A stretch of 64,000 nucleotides of DNA from Gammaproteobacteria bacterium (GCA_002690865.1 NZGG01000024.1:172417-236416); one strand, 5' to 3'. Numbered from the stretch's first letter, positions 1 through 9,627 are shown. Program-made: numbers and translations. Notes: a model not told the origin generated them from the letters alone.

Positions 1-1
1 A

Positions 2-298
2 GGACAAAAGTGTAGCGCCAAAGAGGTGGTACTTAAGGCAAATAAGGGAGAAGCCCCAGCCTGCGAAATAGTAGATCAATACCATAATTTATTGGCCCTC
101 GCGCTTTCAGTCATTATCAACATTCTGGATCCACACGTAATCGTCTTAGGTGGCGGGATGTCTAACACAAAATCAATTTATGGGCACATAGAAAAACATC
201 TCGATAAGTATGTATTTTCAGATCAAGTAAATAATAAAATCGTCCCTGCCCTGCATGGAGATTCTAGCGGTGTTCGTGGGGCAGCATGGCTTTGGTAA
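2..298 (+). CDS. mak: ROK-family sugar kinase (fructokinase-type), C-terminal part
   Basis: This is the last ~98 codons of a gene whose 5' end lies outside the window; the frame is open from base 2, so the internal GTG at 26 is not a real start. The C-terminal pattern is that of ROK kinases: a VIVLGGGMSN stretch (the glycine-rich ROK C-terminal motif) and the ending GDSSGVRGAAWLW, which closely resembles E. coli Mak (manno/fructokinase). It would phosphorylate a free hexose, probably fructose, with ATP in the cytoplasm. The ATP-binding and sugar-binding N-terminal parts cannot be seen, so the substrate is inferred from the tail only. Confidence 0.85.
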   Translation, partial: GQKCSAKEVVLKANKGEAPACEIVDQYHNLLALALSVIINILDPHVIVLGGGMSNTKSIYGHIEKHLDKYVFSDQVNNKIVPALHGDSSGVRGAAWLW

Positions 299-597
299 AA
301 AAGAACGAAAATCTCAAAAGAACAACAGGAACATAGCCTACAAAACTCAGAGAGTTCACATTTGCGAAGAAACAATAGCTAAAAGTTATTCCTACTGTTT
401 GGTTATATCTCCAATAGACATCTCAACCAAATTTTTTGCTAATTTTTATACCAAATTCGCACTTAACAAAACGCTGCAAGCAATAATCCAAAGATCAAAT
501 CGTCGACCGCAACTAGAAAAACCCTAAGTAAGGCACTACCTCTTACTAAGTAGACGTTCAAAGAAGGATACGAGCCTTTTTTGAAAATTTATACAGT
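299..597. other. Intergenic gap between mak and cnoX
   Basis: About 300 bases between two genes that converge here. An ATG-started frame (255-527, +) begins inside mak and has no family resemblance, so I do not call it. Near the right end (561-582) a weak AAGAAGG/CCTTTTT hairpin followed by T residues could terminate mak. Nothing else is recognisable. Confidence 0.4.
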
Positions 598-1452
598 TTA
601 GTGCAACAGAGTAAACATCTTTCTTCGATATGAAGTCGCGATCTCACTTCCTTTACCTAGCAAATCAAACACTCTTATCATTGTGGTGCGGGCCTTTTGC
701 TCCTCCCATTCTCGATCACGTTTCAAAATCTCTAACAATTGTCCTAAAGCCGCTTCTAGTTCATTACTCACAACCAGCACACACGCTAAATCCATGCGAA
801 GAGCGAGATTATCATTATCCTTATTAACCTCAGAATGTAGTTCTGCTATCGAGGGAAGGGAAGCGGCTACCTCAAGAAAATAAAATCGATTAGAAGGCTT
901 TTCGATACCTTCCGTATCGGAAGGTATCCTTTCAAATACCTGCCTACCTTCGTCTATGCGACCTTCCAATATAAGCAAGTCGCACAATTCAGCCTGCAAA
1001 GCAAAATTACTTGGCTCCTGACTAATGATTTGTTGGAGCATCTCAATAGCCTCGGCACGCTGCCCGTTTGTAAGCATTTCCTCCATATTTTCACGAATTC
1101 TATCTAAAGGACTGATCGTAATCTTATCTAATAATATTCGCAGCTGTGTTAAATCTTGAGGCCCTTCTAGATCCTGTAACATTTTTCCCTGAAAGATTAC
1201 TTTTACGGTAGGCAGTGTTCTTACTTGGAGCTGCTGGACTAGCTGCCGATTATTCTGAACATTAACTCGGGCCAACAAAAACTTCCCCTGATATTCAACA
1301 GCTAACTGATGCAATATCATTGAATAATCTTGTGTCGCCTCTGCCGATTCAGCATAAAATTCTAAGAGGACGGGCGTATGGGAGGACTTTTCAGCCACTT
1401 CTACTTGAAAATTCTCAGCACTAACTTCTACAACGTTTGCTGCCTTATCCAT
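598..1452 (-). CDS. cnoX: Co-chaperonin / holdase CnoX (YbbN)
   Basis: 284 aa with a thioredoxin-like N-terminal domain (about residues 8-112) followed by a TPR-type helical domain, the architecture of E. coli CnoX/YbbN, a chlorine-activated holdase that hands clients to GroEL and DnaK. The thioredoxin active site is not a CXXC: the segment FYAESAEATQ has no cysteines, so disulfide reductase activity is not expected. The C-terminal YRRKMFTLLH matches the YRRQLYALLY ending of E. coli CnoX. The ATG is preceded by GGGGAT. groES-groEL, its partner system, lies about 61 kb away in the same window but is not linked in an operon. Confidence 0.9.
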   Translation of the reverse strand: MDKAANVVEVSAENFQVEVAEKSSHTPVLLEFYAESAEATQDYSMILHQLAVEYQGKFLLARVNVQNNRQLVQQLQVRTLPTVKVIFQGKMLQDLEGPQDLTQLRILLDKITISPLDRIRENMEEMLTNGQRAEAIEMLQQIISQEPSNFALQAELCDLLILEGRIDEGRQVFERIPSDTEGIEKPSNRFYFLEVAASLPSIAELHSEVNKDNDNLALRMDLACVLVVSNELEAALGQLLEILKRDREWEEQKARTTMIRVFDLLGKGSEIATSYRRKMFTLLH

Positions 1453-1750
1453 AAGATCCCCAAAACAAAAAACGCGTAGCGTAACCCTTTAAGTGAACTT
1501 TTTCTATCTAGTGTTTTTAGAAAGGACTCTTTATATTAGCCTCAGTTACACGATTTTTATTCCGTCCCGAAGTAGTGCGCTTGCTACGATCCCAGGGGAA
1601 TGCCAAGGATTTGATTTACCACGATATAGTATTTTATCCCCTTTGCTCAGAAGCCAAATATCTTGAGAGCTAAAATGCCTCACTTTCATAGATTTAATCT
1701 TGTTTATTAATTTATGTAATTATGTACAGTAATGTATATACATACAGTTT
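1453..1750. other. Intergenic gap between cnoX and the metallohydrolase gene
   Basis: About 300 bases on the upstream side of cnoX. A 47-codon minus-strand frame (1546-1689) starts with ATG but has no evident ribosome binding site and no recognised family, so I leave it uncalled. The AT-rich part (1690-1750) shows no clear promoter or terminator. Confidence 0.35.
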
Positions 1751-2515
1751 TCAACCGATATTTAGCCAGTGTAGTCCTTCTCTTTGATCTGCGACAAACA
1801 GTTCTCCACACCAATCACCCAATGCCTCTCGAGTAACGTCTATAGCGAGTTCTGGAGTATTGTTCTTATCACTAATATGGCCAATTACTACATATTTAAG
1901 AAGGTCGTTCCTTACCAACCGTAATAATTCCGCAGCTTGGCTATTACTTAAATGGCCCTGATTCCCTCCTACACGGCCTTTTAAGCTGGAAGGATATGGA
2001 CCATTAGCAAGCATCTTTGTATCATAGTTACACTCAAGGAATAGAGCATCACAGTTTTTATATCGCTCCCTAACATGATTTGTAATATGTCCAATATCCG
2101 TTAACAGACCAATACGATGTTTACTCTCTCCCGTAAAAATAAACTGACTCGGTTCTCGAGCATCATGAGGAACGGGAATTGGCTCGATTTCAATAGCCCC
2201 TATTGTAAATGAATTATGGATATTAAAAATTTGGACCCCCGAATGTCCCTCCCGGTTAGAGCCCCGAACAGTACCCGAACTCATACATACAGAAATACCA
2301 AAATGTTCAGCGAAAGGGAACACCCCATTTACGTGATCGGTATGTTCATGAGTGACTAAAATAGCATTAATATCATCAGGAGACTTTGACAGACGACCTA
2401 GCCGGGACAAAGTTTCTTTTAATGAAAAACCAAGATCTACAAGTAGGCAAGTATCTCCATCTTCGATTAAGGTTCCATTCCCACGGCTTCCACTTCCAAG
2501 AGAAGCTATTCGCAC
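1751..2515 (-). CDS. MBL-fold metallohydrolase, WalJ/YycJ-like
   Basis: 254 aa. The metallo-beta-lactamase metal motif HxHxDH is present at about residues 56-61 (THEHTDH), preceded by SLGSGSRGNGT, the N-terminal signature of the WalJ/YycJ group. Further metal ligands are likely in LTDIGH, LFLECNYD and the C-terminal VIGHISDKN. The family contains cytoplasmic hydrolases and nucleases acting on phosphodiester-type substrates; the true substrate here is unknown. It follows bamC by 18 bases on the same strand, so it is probably the last gene of a dapA-bamC operon, an arrangement also found in other gammaproteobacteria. Confidence 0.85.
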   Translation of the reverse strand: MRIASLGSGSRGNGTLIEDGDTCLLVDLGFSLKETLSRLGRLSKSPDDINAILVTHEHTDHVNGVFPFAEHFGISVCMSSGTVRGSNREGHSGVQIFNIHNSFTIGAIEIEPIPVPHDAREPSQFIFTGESKHRIGLLTDIGHITNHVRERYKNCDALFLECNYDTKMLANGPYPSSLKGRVGGNQGHLSNSQAAELLRLVRNDLLKYVVIGHISDKNNTPELAIDVTREALGDWCGELFVADQREGLHWLNIG

Positions 2516-2533
2516 GCTAAATAGAACCTTGCA

Positions 2534-3610
2534 TCATGACGAATATTTTTTTATTACTTTCAATAACTTTTGAGAAATTTGAGCCTCAGCTAACCTGGAC
2601 TTAGTATCATAAACCGAAACATGCACTTCATCTCCGATAGTTACTAGCCGAAGCTGAAAGAGATTACTTTCTTCAGCGGCCTCCTTGTTACGCATTAACA
2701 GCTCACCTAGAAACCCACTTTTAGCCTCATGATCCTCAGTATAATAAACGTAAAAATAAGATTCCGAACGATTTAGATCCTCAACCTGTATCTTTGCATT
2801 TTCAATTGCCGCACTTACAGTAGCCCAAGCTCTATTGAAATCGAGACGGTAGGTTAATACAGGATACTCTTGATCCCATACTAACTTTGTCCGACTATCC
2901 TCTATACTTGAAGCGATAAGAGATATCGTTTGTTCGTTAGTAACGTGATCACCAAGATTATAGGCCAGATCTTTCAATATTGAGGACTCTAGCTCAATAT
3001 CATCTGATACTTCACCCCAGTCGATTTGTTCACTTATGGTACCCACACCCACTAAGCGATGCGTTATAAAAACTTCCGTACTACCCGATCGGACTCCAGG
3101 CTCTATTAGCAATCGAAGCTTATGCTGTTGTTGTTTTGAATTGCTGACAGGCGCTCCTACTTTTATGCTTTCAAATATTGTTTTTCCCTGACCTTTATTA
3201 CTCGTTAACAATTTTGTTTCTATAACTCCTGAAGCAGGATTTGCACTCTCGATAACTAGATTATTCTCTTCGCAGAATCTAACAACATGAGGCCAAACCG
3301 AACGTGGCGGAACATCCAGAAAAATCCAGCGCTGCTCACCCAGTCTTTTTATGACAACCTTGTCTACAGTAAAAGTAGTACTTAGGGACTCTGGAGGTCC
3401 AACCTTATAGTCAATTGAAGTTCGATCAATCTCTATTACGGGTATCGGCATTAAATCAACAAAAACTGGCTGATCCATAGTGTCAGGGATAATTACCGGC
3501 GATGTAGCCCCTTGCTCAAGGCGGCTACGAACACCTGTATCCTTAAATACACAACCGGAAAGACTGCAAAGTAAAAACATTAATAAAAAAAATTGGAATA
3601 ATCGATCCAT
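2534..3610 (-). CDS. bamC: Outer-membrane assembly lipoprotein BamC
   Basis: 358 aa. A lipoprotein signal peptide ends in the lipobox LSGC with the lipidated Cys at about residue 20. The rest fits NlpB/BamC: a long unstructured N-terminal region (about 21-100) that in E. coli binds BamD, then two helix-grip domains (about 105-230 and 245-355). BamC is an accessory part of the BAM complex that folds beta-barrel proteins in the outer membrane. It sits 16 bases downstream of dapA, the arrangement seen in E. coli, which strongly supports the assignment because the sequence itself is divergent. Confidence 0.88.
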   Translation of the reverse strand: MDRLFQFFLLMFLLCSLSGCVFKDTGVRSRLEQGATSPVIIPDTMDQPVFVDLMPIPVIEIDRTSIDYKVGPPESLSTTFTVDKVVIKRLGEQRWIFLDVPPRSVWPHVVRFCEENNLVIESANPASGVIETKLLTSNKGQGKTIFESIKVGAPVSNSKQQQHKLRLLIEPGVRSGSTEVFITHRLVGVGTISEQIDWGEVSDDIELESSILKDLAYNLGDHVTNEQTISLIASSIEDSRTKLVWDQEYPVLTYRLDFNRAWATVSAAIENAKIQVEDLNRSESYFYVYYTEDHEAKSGFLGELLMRNKEAAEESNLFQLRLVTIGDEVHVSVYDTKSRLAEAQISQKLLKVIKKYSS

Positions 3611-3626
3611 AAAACCTCTAAACAGC

Positions 3627-4499
3627 CTACTTTGTTATCCCCGCAATTCGCATAGCATCAAGGACTCGATCATGACACTCAGGTGATAATTGAGTAAGAG
3701 GTAAACGGATACCTCTCGGTATGCGATCCATCTCTGCTAATGCCCACTTGACAGGTATTGGATTCGCCTCAAGAAATAAATTATTATGCAGCTGCGCTAA
3801 ACTTTTATCGATTGAAGTCGCATCTTCCGCTTGTCCTGATATAGCTGCGTTGCACATTGCAGCCATTTTTTCTGGCGCCACATTCGCTGTCACGCTAATT
3901 GTTCCTTTTGCACCACTTAGCATCAGCTCACAGGCTGTTAGGTCGTCTCCAGAAAAGACTGCCAAATCACAGATTTGCAGAATCTGTTTCGTTCTATCTA
4001 TATTTCCAGTGGCCTCTTTCACGGCAATGACCTGATCAAGCTCTGCAAGACGAGCTATGGTCTCAGGAAGCATATCGCAAGCTGTTCGAGAAGGTACGTT
4101 GTAAAGAACTTGGGGCAAGTCTACGGTATCAGCAATAGCTTTGTAATGCTGATACAAGCCTTCCTGGGTAGGCTTATTATAATAAGGAGTAACTAATAGG
4201 CAGGCATCAGCACCCGCTTCCTTTGCTGCTTTCGTCAACTCAATAGCCTCCCAAGTGGCATTTGCCCCAGTGCCTGCTATCACAGGGACTCGCTTTCTTA
4301 CCGTGTTAACAACATGCTGAACAATCTTACAATGTTCATCGATCGATACTGTCGCTGACTCTCCCGTCGTTCCAACCGGAACAATCCCGGTTGTTCCCAT
4401 TTCGATATGCCATTCCAATAGGCCATCCATCGCCACCCAGTCAATATTACCGTCAATTGTCATAGGGGTGACTAGCGCAACAATGCTACCTCTCAACAT
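3627..4499 (-). CDS. dapA: 4-hydroxy-tetrahydrodipicolinate synthase
   Basis: 290 aa TIM-barrel aldolase. It condenses pyruvate with aspartate semialdehyde, the first committed step to diaminopimelate and lysine. The residue numbering coincides with the E. coli enzyme: Schiff-base Lys161 (AVKEATG), Tyr133 and Arg138 (YNVPSR), Thr44-Thr45 (GTTGES) and Tyr107 (TPYYNKPT) are all in place. It is the first gene of the dapA-bamC-metallohydrolase run. The start ATG gives the usual family N-terminus. Confidence 0.97.
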   Translation of the reverse strand: MLRGSIVALVTPMTIDGNIDWVAMDGLLEWHIEMGTTGIVPVGTTGESATVSIDEHCKIVQHVVNTVRKRVPVIAGTGANATWEAIELTKAAKEAGADACLLVTPYYNKPTQEGLYQHYKAIADTVDLPQVLYNVPSRTACDMLPETIARLAELDQVIAVKEATGNIDRTKQILQICDLAVFSGDDLTACELMLSGAKGTISVTANVAPEKMAAMCNAAISGQAEDATSIDKSLAQLHNNLFLEANPIPVKWALAEMDRIPRGIRLPLTQLSPECHDRVLDAMRIAGITK

Positions 4500-4584
4500 G
4501 TAAAAAGCTCCTCACCAAAGTTAGTAATCTTACTGGGGGTCAAAGCCCTTAACAATAGGACTTTACGACACTTTATCCTATCAC

Positions 4585-5640
4585 CTACTCGCTAACCCCA
4601 GATGGCCATGCATTAATTATGGCCTTGACAAGAGTAGCCAATGGTATTGCAAAGAAAACACCCCAAAGTCCCCACCAACTTCCAAAAACAAGCACGGAAG
4701 TAATTATTGCTATCGGATGCAAGTTATTTGCCTCTGAAAAGAGCAAAGGGACAAGTACCAAGCCATCCACTCCTTGAATAATTCCATAGCCTAACAACAC
4801 ATAGAAAAACTCTGAGGTCCAACCGAACTGGAGATACGCGATAATTACGACAGGGATCGTCACTGCAATCATACCTACGTAAGGAACGATGACTGATAAA
4901 CCAACCAGAAATCCTAGCAAAATCGGATAATTTAACCCAATAAGTGCAAAGAATAGATAACTTGCAATTCCTACGATCAGAAATTCTATAAATTTTCCGC
5001 GAATATAGTTAGCCATCTGTTGATTCATCTCTCTCCCAATTTTATTAATCAACGGCCGCTCTTGAGGTAAAAATGATAAGCACCAACTAATAATGTCTTC
5101 CTTATCCTTCAATAAAAATAACACAAGTATAGGAACGAGAAGAACGTAAACTAAAACAGCAACCAATACCGGTAATGATGACAGTGAGAATGATACCAAC
5201 CATTGGGTAATACCGGTCGCTTCCGAACCCATCATTTCTATCCAGATACGCACCTGCTGTTCGGGTATAATACCGAACAGCTCGTCCGGTAACCCATCAA
5301 GAACTTCCTGGGCACTGGCAATCATTGCTGGTAAACCGTCCACGAGACTCTGTAATTGTCGCCAGACTAAAGGAATGATAAAAAAAAGAAAGCCAATAAA
5401 ACCTCCAAGAAATAACAGAAATGTTACTGGAAGGGCTAACCAACGGGGTATTTGAAAGCGAGAAAGCACTGTGATTATGCCTTGCATGATGTAAGCAAGC
5501 ACGATTCCAGTAAGTAATGGCGCCAATATGGCGCCCATAGTTATAATAATTGCAAAGAAAGCAATAAGAATAGCGACAAAAAGCAGTGCTTCCTCGTCAG
5601 ACAAGTGAGTATCAATCCAGCTACGGACTACATCGAACAC
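4585..5640 (-). CDS. perM: AI-2E/PerM-family membrane protein
   Basis: 351 aa polytopic inner-membrane protein with about eight hydrophobic segments: three near the N-terminus (about 20-85), a soluble stretch (about 95-145) and a C-terminal bundle. The family signature is visible in the middle (FLLKDKEDI, MNQQMANYIRGKFIEFLIVG). Members are putative permeases or exporters, and the family name comes from a proposed autoinducer-2 exporter; the substrate here is unknown. It lies 3 bases after tusA and close to bepA, matching the perM-bepA proximity of E. coli. Confidence 0.85.
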   Translation of the reverse strand: MFDVVRSWIDTHLSDEEALLFVAILIAFFAIIITMGAILAPLLTGIVLAYIMQGIITVLSRFQIPRWLALPVTFLLFLGGFIGFLFFIIPLVWRQLQSLVDGLPAMIASAQEVLDGLPDELFGIIPEQQVRIWIEMMGSEATGITQWLVSFSLSSLPVLVAVLVYVLLVPILVLFLLKDKEDIISWCLSFLPQERPLINKIGREMNQQMANYIRGKFIEFLIVGIASYLFFALIGLNYPILLGFLVGLSVIVPYVGMIAVTIPVVIIAYLQFGWTSEFFYVLLGYGIIQGVDGLVLVPLLFSEANNLHPIAIITSVLVFGSWWGLWGVFFAIPLATLVKAIINAWPSGVSE

Positions 5641-5643
5641 TAT

Positions 5644-5886
5644 CTATCCCTTCCGTAAAAGATAACTAAACACGCCATCTACCTCTTTGCTTTCTATAAG
5701 CTCATTGCCACTTTGCATAGAGAAAACCTCAAAATCCCTTACAGAACTTGAATCAGTGCTTTTTACTTCAAGTATACAGCCACTATCCATATTATTCAGA
5801 GCCTGCTTAGCCTTCAGTAATGGCATAGGGCATGTCAGCCCACTCGTATCAAGTTTTTCGTCCGGTTCAAGCACATTTGTTCTCAT
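5644..5886 (-). CDS. TusA/SirA-family sulfurtransferase
   Basis: 80 aa with the family signature LDTSGLTCPMPLLKAKQALN; the cysteine in the CPMP motif (about residue 19) carries the persulfide. TusA proteins relay sulfur from cysteine desulfurase to acceptors such as the TusBCD complex for 2-thiouridine, or to molybdenum cofactor enzymes. Only the fold and the catalytic Cys are visible, so TusA proper cannot be separated from other SirA-like proteins. It is cotranscribed with perM and divergent from bepA. Confidence 0.85.
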   Translation of the reverse strand: MRTNVLEPDEKLDTSGLTCPMPLLKAKQALNNMDSGCILEVKSTDSSSVRDFEVFSMQSGNELIESKEVDGVFSYLLRKG

Positions 5887-5983
5887 AATCTAGTTATTAT
5901 AGCACTTGAATGATCATCGTAATCAAAGAACGTTTCGCTGATCCGTGGTCTAATGTAGTCAAATCAGAACCGTTGTAAGAAGA

Positions 5984-7438
5984 TTGCAAGAAAACTCGAG
6001 AAATTATGGCCTGGCAAGCGGGCTGACGCTGATATTGGCCATGTCAATATCAAGTCTAAATTATGCTGATAATCAAAATTTACCGTCACTGGGCGATCCT
6101 CTGTCAGCTGTAGTCTCTTCTGCCCAAGAAAGAAAATTAGGACAAAGCTTTTTGCGTACATTGCGGAACCGAGCCCCAATACTCGATGATCCAATTATAC
6201 AAGACTATCTTGAGCATCTTACCTATAAACTTATCTCTAACAGTCAATTAGAAGATCGAAAACTAGATCTTGTTATCATCGATAGCCCTTCACTTAATGC
6301 ATTTGCTGTACCTGGGGGAATTATTGGCATTAATGATGGCCTTTTTAAATACTCAGAAACCGAACAAGAATTAGCGGCTATATTAGCTCATGAAATCGCT
6401 CATTTGAGTCAACGTCACTACGCAAGGGGTCTTGAGGCACAACAAAAATCGACTATGCTCACCATGGCTGGCATCCTGACAAGTGTTTTAGTGATGACTA
6501 CCGTAGGCGGTGAAGCTGGCGCCGCAATGCTGAATACCGTTCAAGGAGTATCTGTGTCAAATCAATTACGTCATAGTCGAGCGAGAGAGGCTGAAGCGGA
6601 TCGCATCGGAATAAACACTCTTATCGAATCCAAGATGAATCCTCGTGCCATGGCTTATATGTTTGAACAACTAGAAAAAACAGCTCGATACACATCCGAT
6701 ACATCTCCAGGATTTCTTCGAACACATCCCGTAACACAGGAAAGAATTGCCGATGCTTACAACCAAACTATCAACTATCCAAGTAAAGACTACCCACTGA
6801 ATATTGATTTTCAGCTAGTAAAGGCTCACGCGACAGCCATTAGCGGAAAATCGCCAAGCGAACTAATGCCAGGCTTTTTAGCTGGAATCAGAAACCCGGT
6901 AATGGCAATCAAGCATGCAAATATCTACGGTCTTGTACTTGCATTAACGGAAGAAGGAAAGTTCCAAGAAGCAAGCGATAATCTCGCCATATTGCTAAAA
7001 ATCTACCCAAATAAAATTCCAATCAAAATAGCAGAAGCTAATATTTCTATAATGTTACAGCGTTACGAAATTGCTGAGGCGCTGCTTTACGATGCACTAG
7101 CAATTAATCCTGGAAACTATCCTCTAACGATGGCACTTGCTCATGTTTTGATGACCACCTCACCAGAGGAATCCCAAGAATTACTCACTGATCTTACAAC
7201 TAAACGAAAAAGAGATGCTTACCTTTGGTATCACTTAGCAGAGGCGGCAGGTCTCGCAAAGGATATTCCTGCGGTCCACTGGAGCAGAGCTGAATATTTT
7301 GTATTGACTGGTGATCTAGAACAAGCAATTAGGCAGCTCTCCTACACTATCCCTCTCGTGGAAAACAACTTTCAACAAGAATCGAAAGTTAAAACCCGAA
7401 TAAAAGAAATCGAAACCCTCAAAAATGTAGATCGTTAA
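5984..7438 (+). CDS. bepA: Periplasmic M48 protease / chaperone BepA
   Basis: 484 aa. After a signal peptide (about residues 1-28, hydrophobic LASGLTLILAM) comes an M48 peptidase domain with HEIAH at residues 136-140, the same numbering as E. coli BepA, and a third zinc ligand in RAREAEADRIG. The C-terminal ~200 residues are TPR repeats. BepA degrades or promotes assembly of LptD and other stalled outer-membrane proteins and works at the BAM complex, so it fits functionally with bamC 2.4 kb away. The start is a TTG with a purine-rich upstream AAGAAG; a later ATG would delete most of the signal peptide, so TTG is preferred. Confidence 0.92.
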   Translation: MQENSRNYGLASGLTLILAMSISSLNYADNQNLPSLGDPLSAVVSSAQERKLGQSFLRTLRNRAPILDDPIIQDYLEHLTYKLISNSQLEDRKLDLVIIDSPSLNAFAVPGGIIGINDGLFKYSETEQELAAILAHEIAHLSQRHYARGLEAQQKSTMLTMAGILTSVLVMTTVGGEAGAAMLNTVQGVSVSNQLRHSRAREAEADRIGINTLIESKMNPRAMAYMFEQLEKTARYTSDTSPGFLRTHPVTQERIADAYNQTINYPSKDYPLNIDFQLVKAHATAISGKSPSELMPGFLAGIRNPVMAIKHANIYGLVLALTEEGKFQEASDNLAILLKIYPNKIPIKIAEANISIMLQRYEIAEALLYDALAINPGNYPLTMALAHVLMTTSPEESQELLTDLTTKRKRDAYLWYHLAEAAGLAKDIPAVHWSRAEYFVLTGDLEQAIRQLSYTIPLVENNFQQESKVKTRIKEIETLKNVDR

Positions 7439-8488
7439 CTATTTTTTTCTTAATCGGATTTTATTACTCTCAGCGAAGGAAACCATACGATTAAGTGGAA
7501 GAAGTGCCCTTTCAGCTAAAGCCTTATCAACGAAGATCTCATTGCTACCTTCTCTTAGAGTCTGTTCAAGATATTCCAGAGAATTCATTCCCATCCAAGG
7601 ACAATGGGCACAGCTGCGGCAAGTAGCACCCTTACCCGCGGTAGGAGCTTCGATAAAAAGCTTGTTTGGGGACAAAGTTCGCATTTTATGAAAAATGCCC
7701 TTATCAGTGGCAACGATAAATTGGTCGGTAGAAAGATCCTGAGAAGCTTTTATGAGTTGTGTAGTGGAGCCAACCACATCCGCCAAAGCAATTACCTCTT
7801 CCGGAGATTCTGGATGGACCAACACTGAAGCATCGGGATAAACATTCATTAGATCTTTCAGTCCTTTCGCTTTAAATTCCTCATGCACGATGCAGGAACC
7901 ATCCCACATGAGAATATCTGCACCGGTTTCATTTCGAATGTAACTACCCAAATATTTATCAGGCGCCCACAACAACTTTTCGCCCTTACTCATTAGATAC
8001 TCAGCTACTTCTAAAGCAATACTAGAGGTGACCACCCAATCTGAACGAGCTTTGACTGCTGCAGAAGTATTCGCGTACACCACCACCGTTCTATCAGAAT
8101 GATCGTCACAAAAAGATTCAAATTCATCAGCAGGACACCCTAAATCCAAAGAGCAAGTAGCTTCGAGGGTGGGCATAAGAACACGTTTCTCCGGGCTCAG
8201 TATCTTTCCGGTCTCACCCATAAACTTGACACCCGCCACAACTAGAGTGGTCGCTGGATGATCACTGCCAAATCTAGCCATCTCTAACGAATCAGAAACA
8301 CAACCACCAGTTTCTTCAGCGATCTCTTGTATCGCATCATCAGTATAATAATGCGCCACTAAAACAGCGTTTTTCTGGTCAAGTAAAGACTTAATTTTTT
8401 TCTTATAATCATCAATTTCCGTCTGAGCTAGAAGATGGCTCTGGTGCAGCGGTATATTAAAAGTGATACTAGTCAATCTTAATTCCAA
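7439..8488 (-). CDS. nadA: Quinolinate synthase NadA
   Basis: 349 aa. It condenses iminoaspartate with dihydroxyacetone phosphate to quinolinate in de novo NAD synthesis. The three cysteines holding the 4Fe-4S cluster are at about 112 (ATCSLD), 199 (DGSCIVH) and 296 (CAHCPWMG), one residue short of the E. coli positions. The motif AHYYTD near residue 46 binds substrate. The start is TTG with a weak ribosome binding site, so the exact N-terminus is uncertain. It ends one base from the bepA stop (convergent). nadB is not in the window. Confidence 0.96.
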   Translation of the reverse strand: MELRLTSITFNIPLHQSHLLAQTEIDDYKKKIKSLLDQKNAVLVAHYYTDDAIQEIAEETGGCVSDSLEMARFGSDHPATTLVVAGVKFMGETGKILSPEKRVLMPTLEATCSLDLGCPADEFESFCDDHSDRTVVVYANTSAAVKARSDWVVTSSIALEVAEYLMSKGEKLLWAPDKYLGSYIRNETGADILMWDGSCIVHEEFKAKGLKDLMNVYPDASVLVHPESPEEVIALADVVGSTTQLIKASQDLSTDQFIVATDKGIFHKMRTLSPNKLFIEAPTAGKGATCRSCAHCPWMGMNSLEYLEQTLREGSNEIFVDKALAERALLPLNRMVSFAESNKIRLRKK

Positions 8489-8537
8489 TTCATTAAATAA
8501 CAGTCATTATACGTCATCGTGAAGAGGTCGGACGCTA

Positions 8538-9467
8538 ATGAGTAAAATTGCATTTTTTATCCCAAACTTTGAAGAAAGTCATATCGATTCAAATTACTTG
8601 AGAATTGCCAATGAGCTAAACAAAAGGGGAGTCGCCGTCACCCTCCTGCTAATCGATACACTTTCGCTATGTAAATCACAAGTTTTCGCCGAGGGATGGA
8701 AGTATACTCAGACTCCCATCACAGACCACTCACGTTTCAACTTAAAAGAGTTCAACTTACTAGAGTTTACCCATCTTTGGGTTTTTTCACTTGGGACAAA
8801 AGAATCTTTCCTCGACAAATATCAGTTACTTTATACAGGAAAATACGATATCCACTTTGTTAATTCTCTTGAAGCGATCATGCATCTAAAGAGCAAGTAC
8901 TTCATCACGAGCAATACCAAGGTATTTAAACATCCTGAAACTCATGCATCAACAAAAGCTGATAAGCTGCTAAAGCACGTTGAATCATCGGAAAAAGCTT
9001 GGATTGCAAAACCACCGGCCGGTAGTCTAGGTCGAGATGTCTTTCTACTACGTCCAGGTAATTCTAATAATCGGGCAATACTCGAAAACCTTTGCGGTCG
9101 CAAGGGTAATCAGTACGCACTGATACAGGAACACATATCAGCAATTGAATACGGAGAGAAAAGAGTCCTAATCGCAGGAGCGAAAATAGTAGGCCAATAT
9201 AAACGTTTAGCGAGCGGTGATCACCGTACTAATCTTCTCCGTGGCGCGACCAGTCAGGTCTGCGATCTAACTCCAGATGAATCTGCTTACTGTAATGAAA
9301 TTGGTGCATGGCTCCAAGGCATGGGAGCAAACTATGTCGGTATTGATATGGTTTACCCTTGGATAATAGAGTTTAATGTAGTCAATCCAGGGGGATTAAT
9401 GACAATAGAAGAGTTAACCGGTGAAGACTTAGCGCCTAAAATTGTTAAGCAACTAAACCTAGCTTGA
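8538..9467 (+). CDS. ATP-grasp enzyme related to glutathione synthetase GshB
   Basis: 309 aa. The C-terminal two thirds form an ATP-grasp domain: WIAKPPAGSLGRDVF (nucleotide-binding lysine and glycine loop), LIQEH, EKRVLIAGAKIVGQYKR, HRTNLLRGA, and IIEFNVVNPGG, where the E and N ligate magnesium. This order and the final EINVTSP-like motif follow GshB, which joins gamma-glutamylcysteine and glycine, but the protein is divergent and the N-terminal domain is hard to match. RimK-like ligases are the alternative. No gshA is nearby. It is divergent from nadA and followed by a tRNA gene. Confidence 0.7.
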   Translation: MSKIAFFIPNFEESHIDSNYLRIANELNKRGVAVTLLLIDTLSLCKSQVFAEGWKYTQTPITDHSRFNLKEFNLLEFTHLWVFSLGTKESFLDKYQLLYTGKYDIHFVNSLEAIMHLKSKYFITSNTKVFKHPETHASTKADKLLKHVESSEKAWIAKPPAGSLGRDVFLLRPGNSNNRAILENLCGRKGNQYALIQEHISAIEYGEKRVLIAGAKIVGQYKRLASGDHRTNLLRGATSQVCDLTPDESAYCNEIGAWLQGMGANYVGIDMVYPWIIEFNVVNPGGLMTIEELTGEDLAPKIVKQLNLA

Positions 9468-9491
9468 GTTTTTATCGCAAATGGTTAAGAT
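9464..9491 (+). promoter_or_regulatory. Sigma-70 promoter of tRNA-Lys
   Basis: TTGAGT (9464-9469) and TAAGAT (9486-9491) are separated by 16 bases. They are followed by a GC-rich discriminator (ccggctcccg), typical of stringently controlled stable-RNA promoters, and the tRNA begins 16 bases past the -10 box. The -35 box overlaps the stop codon of the upstream gene. Confidence 0.6.
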
Positions 9492-9506
9492 ACCGGCTCC
9501 CGAAAT

Positions 9507-9582
9507 GGGCCGTTAGCTCAGTTGGTAGAGCAGCTGGCTTTTAACTAGTTGGTCCCGCGTTCGAGTCGCGGACGGCCCACCA
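9507..9582 (+). tRNA. tRNA-Lys (anticodon TTT)
   Basis: 76 nt folding into a full cloverleaf: acceptor stem GGGCCGT/ACGGCCC, D-arm GCTC-AGTTGGTA-GAGC, anticodon stem GCTGG/CTAGT with loop CTTTTAA (anticodon TTT), and T-arm CCGCG-TTCGAGT-CGCGG. The 3' CCA is encoded. The sequence is close to E. coli tRNA-Lys. Two G-U pairs weaken the anticodon stem. Confidence 0.98.
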
Positions 9583-9627
9583 AATCGGAGATGACTTAAT
9601 ATTTCATTGCTCACATCCCCCTCGTCT

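Noticed and set aside
255..527. 90-aa plus-strand open frame after mak
   Set aside because: It starts inside the end of mak, has no ribosome binding site and its product resembles no family; composition is that of intergenic DNA.
561..582. Hairpin AAGAAGG/CCTTTTT as a firm mak terminator
   Set aside because: The stem is short and AT-rich with a G-U pair; possible but too weak to call as a separate feature.
1546..1689. 47-aa minus-strand frame starting MKVRHFSSQDIWLL
   Set aside because: ATG start but no ribosome site and no recognisable family; it could be real, but the sequence alone does not support it.
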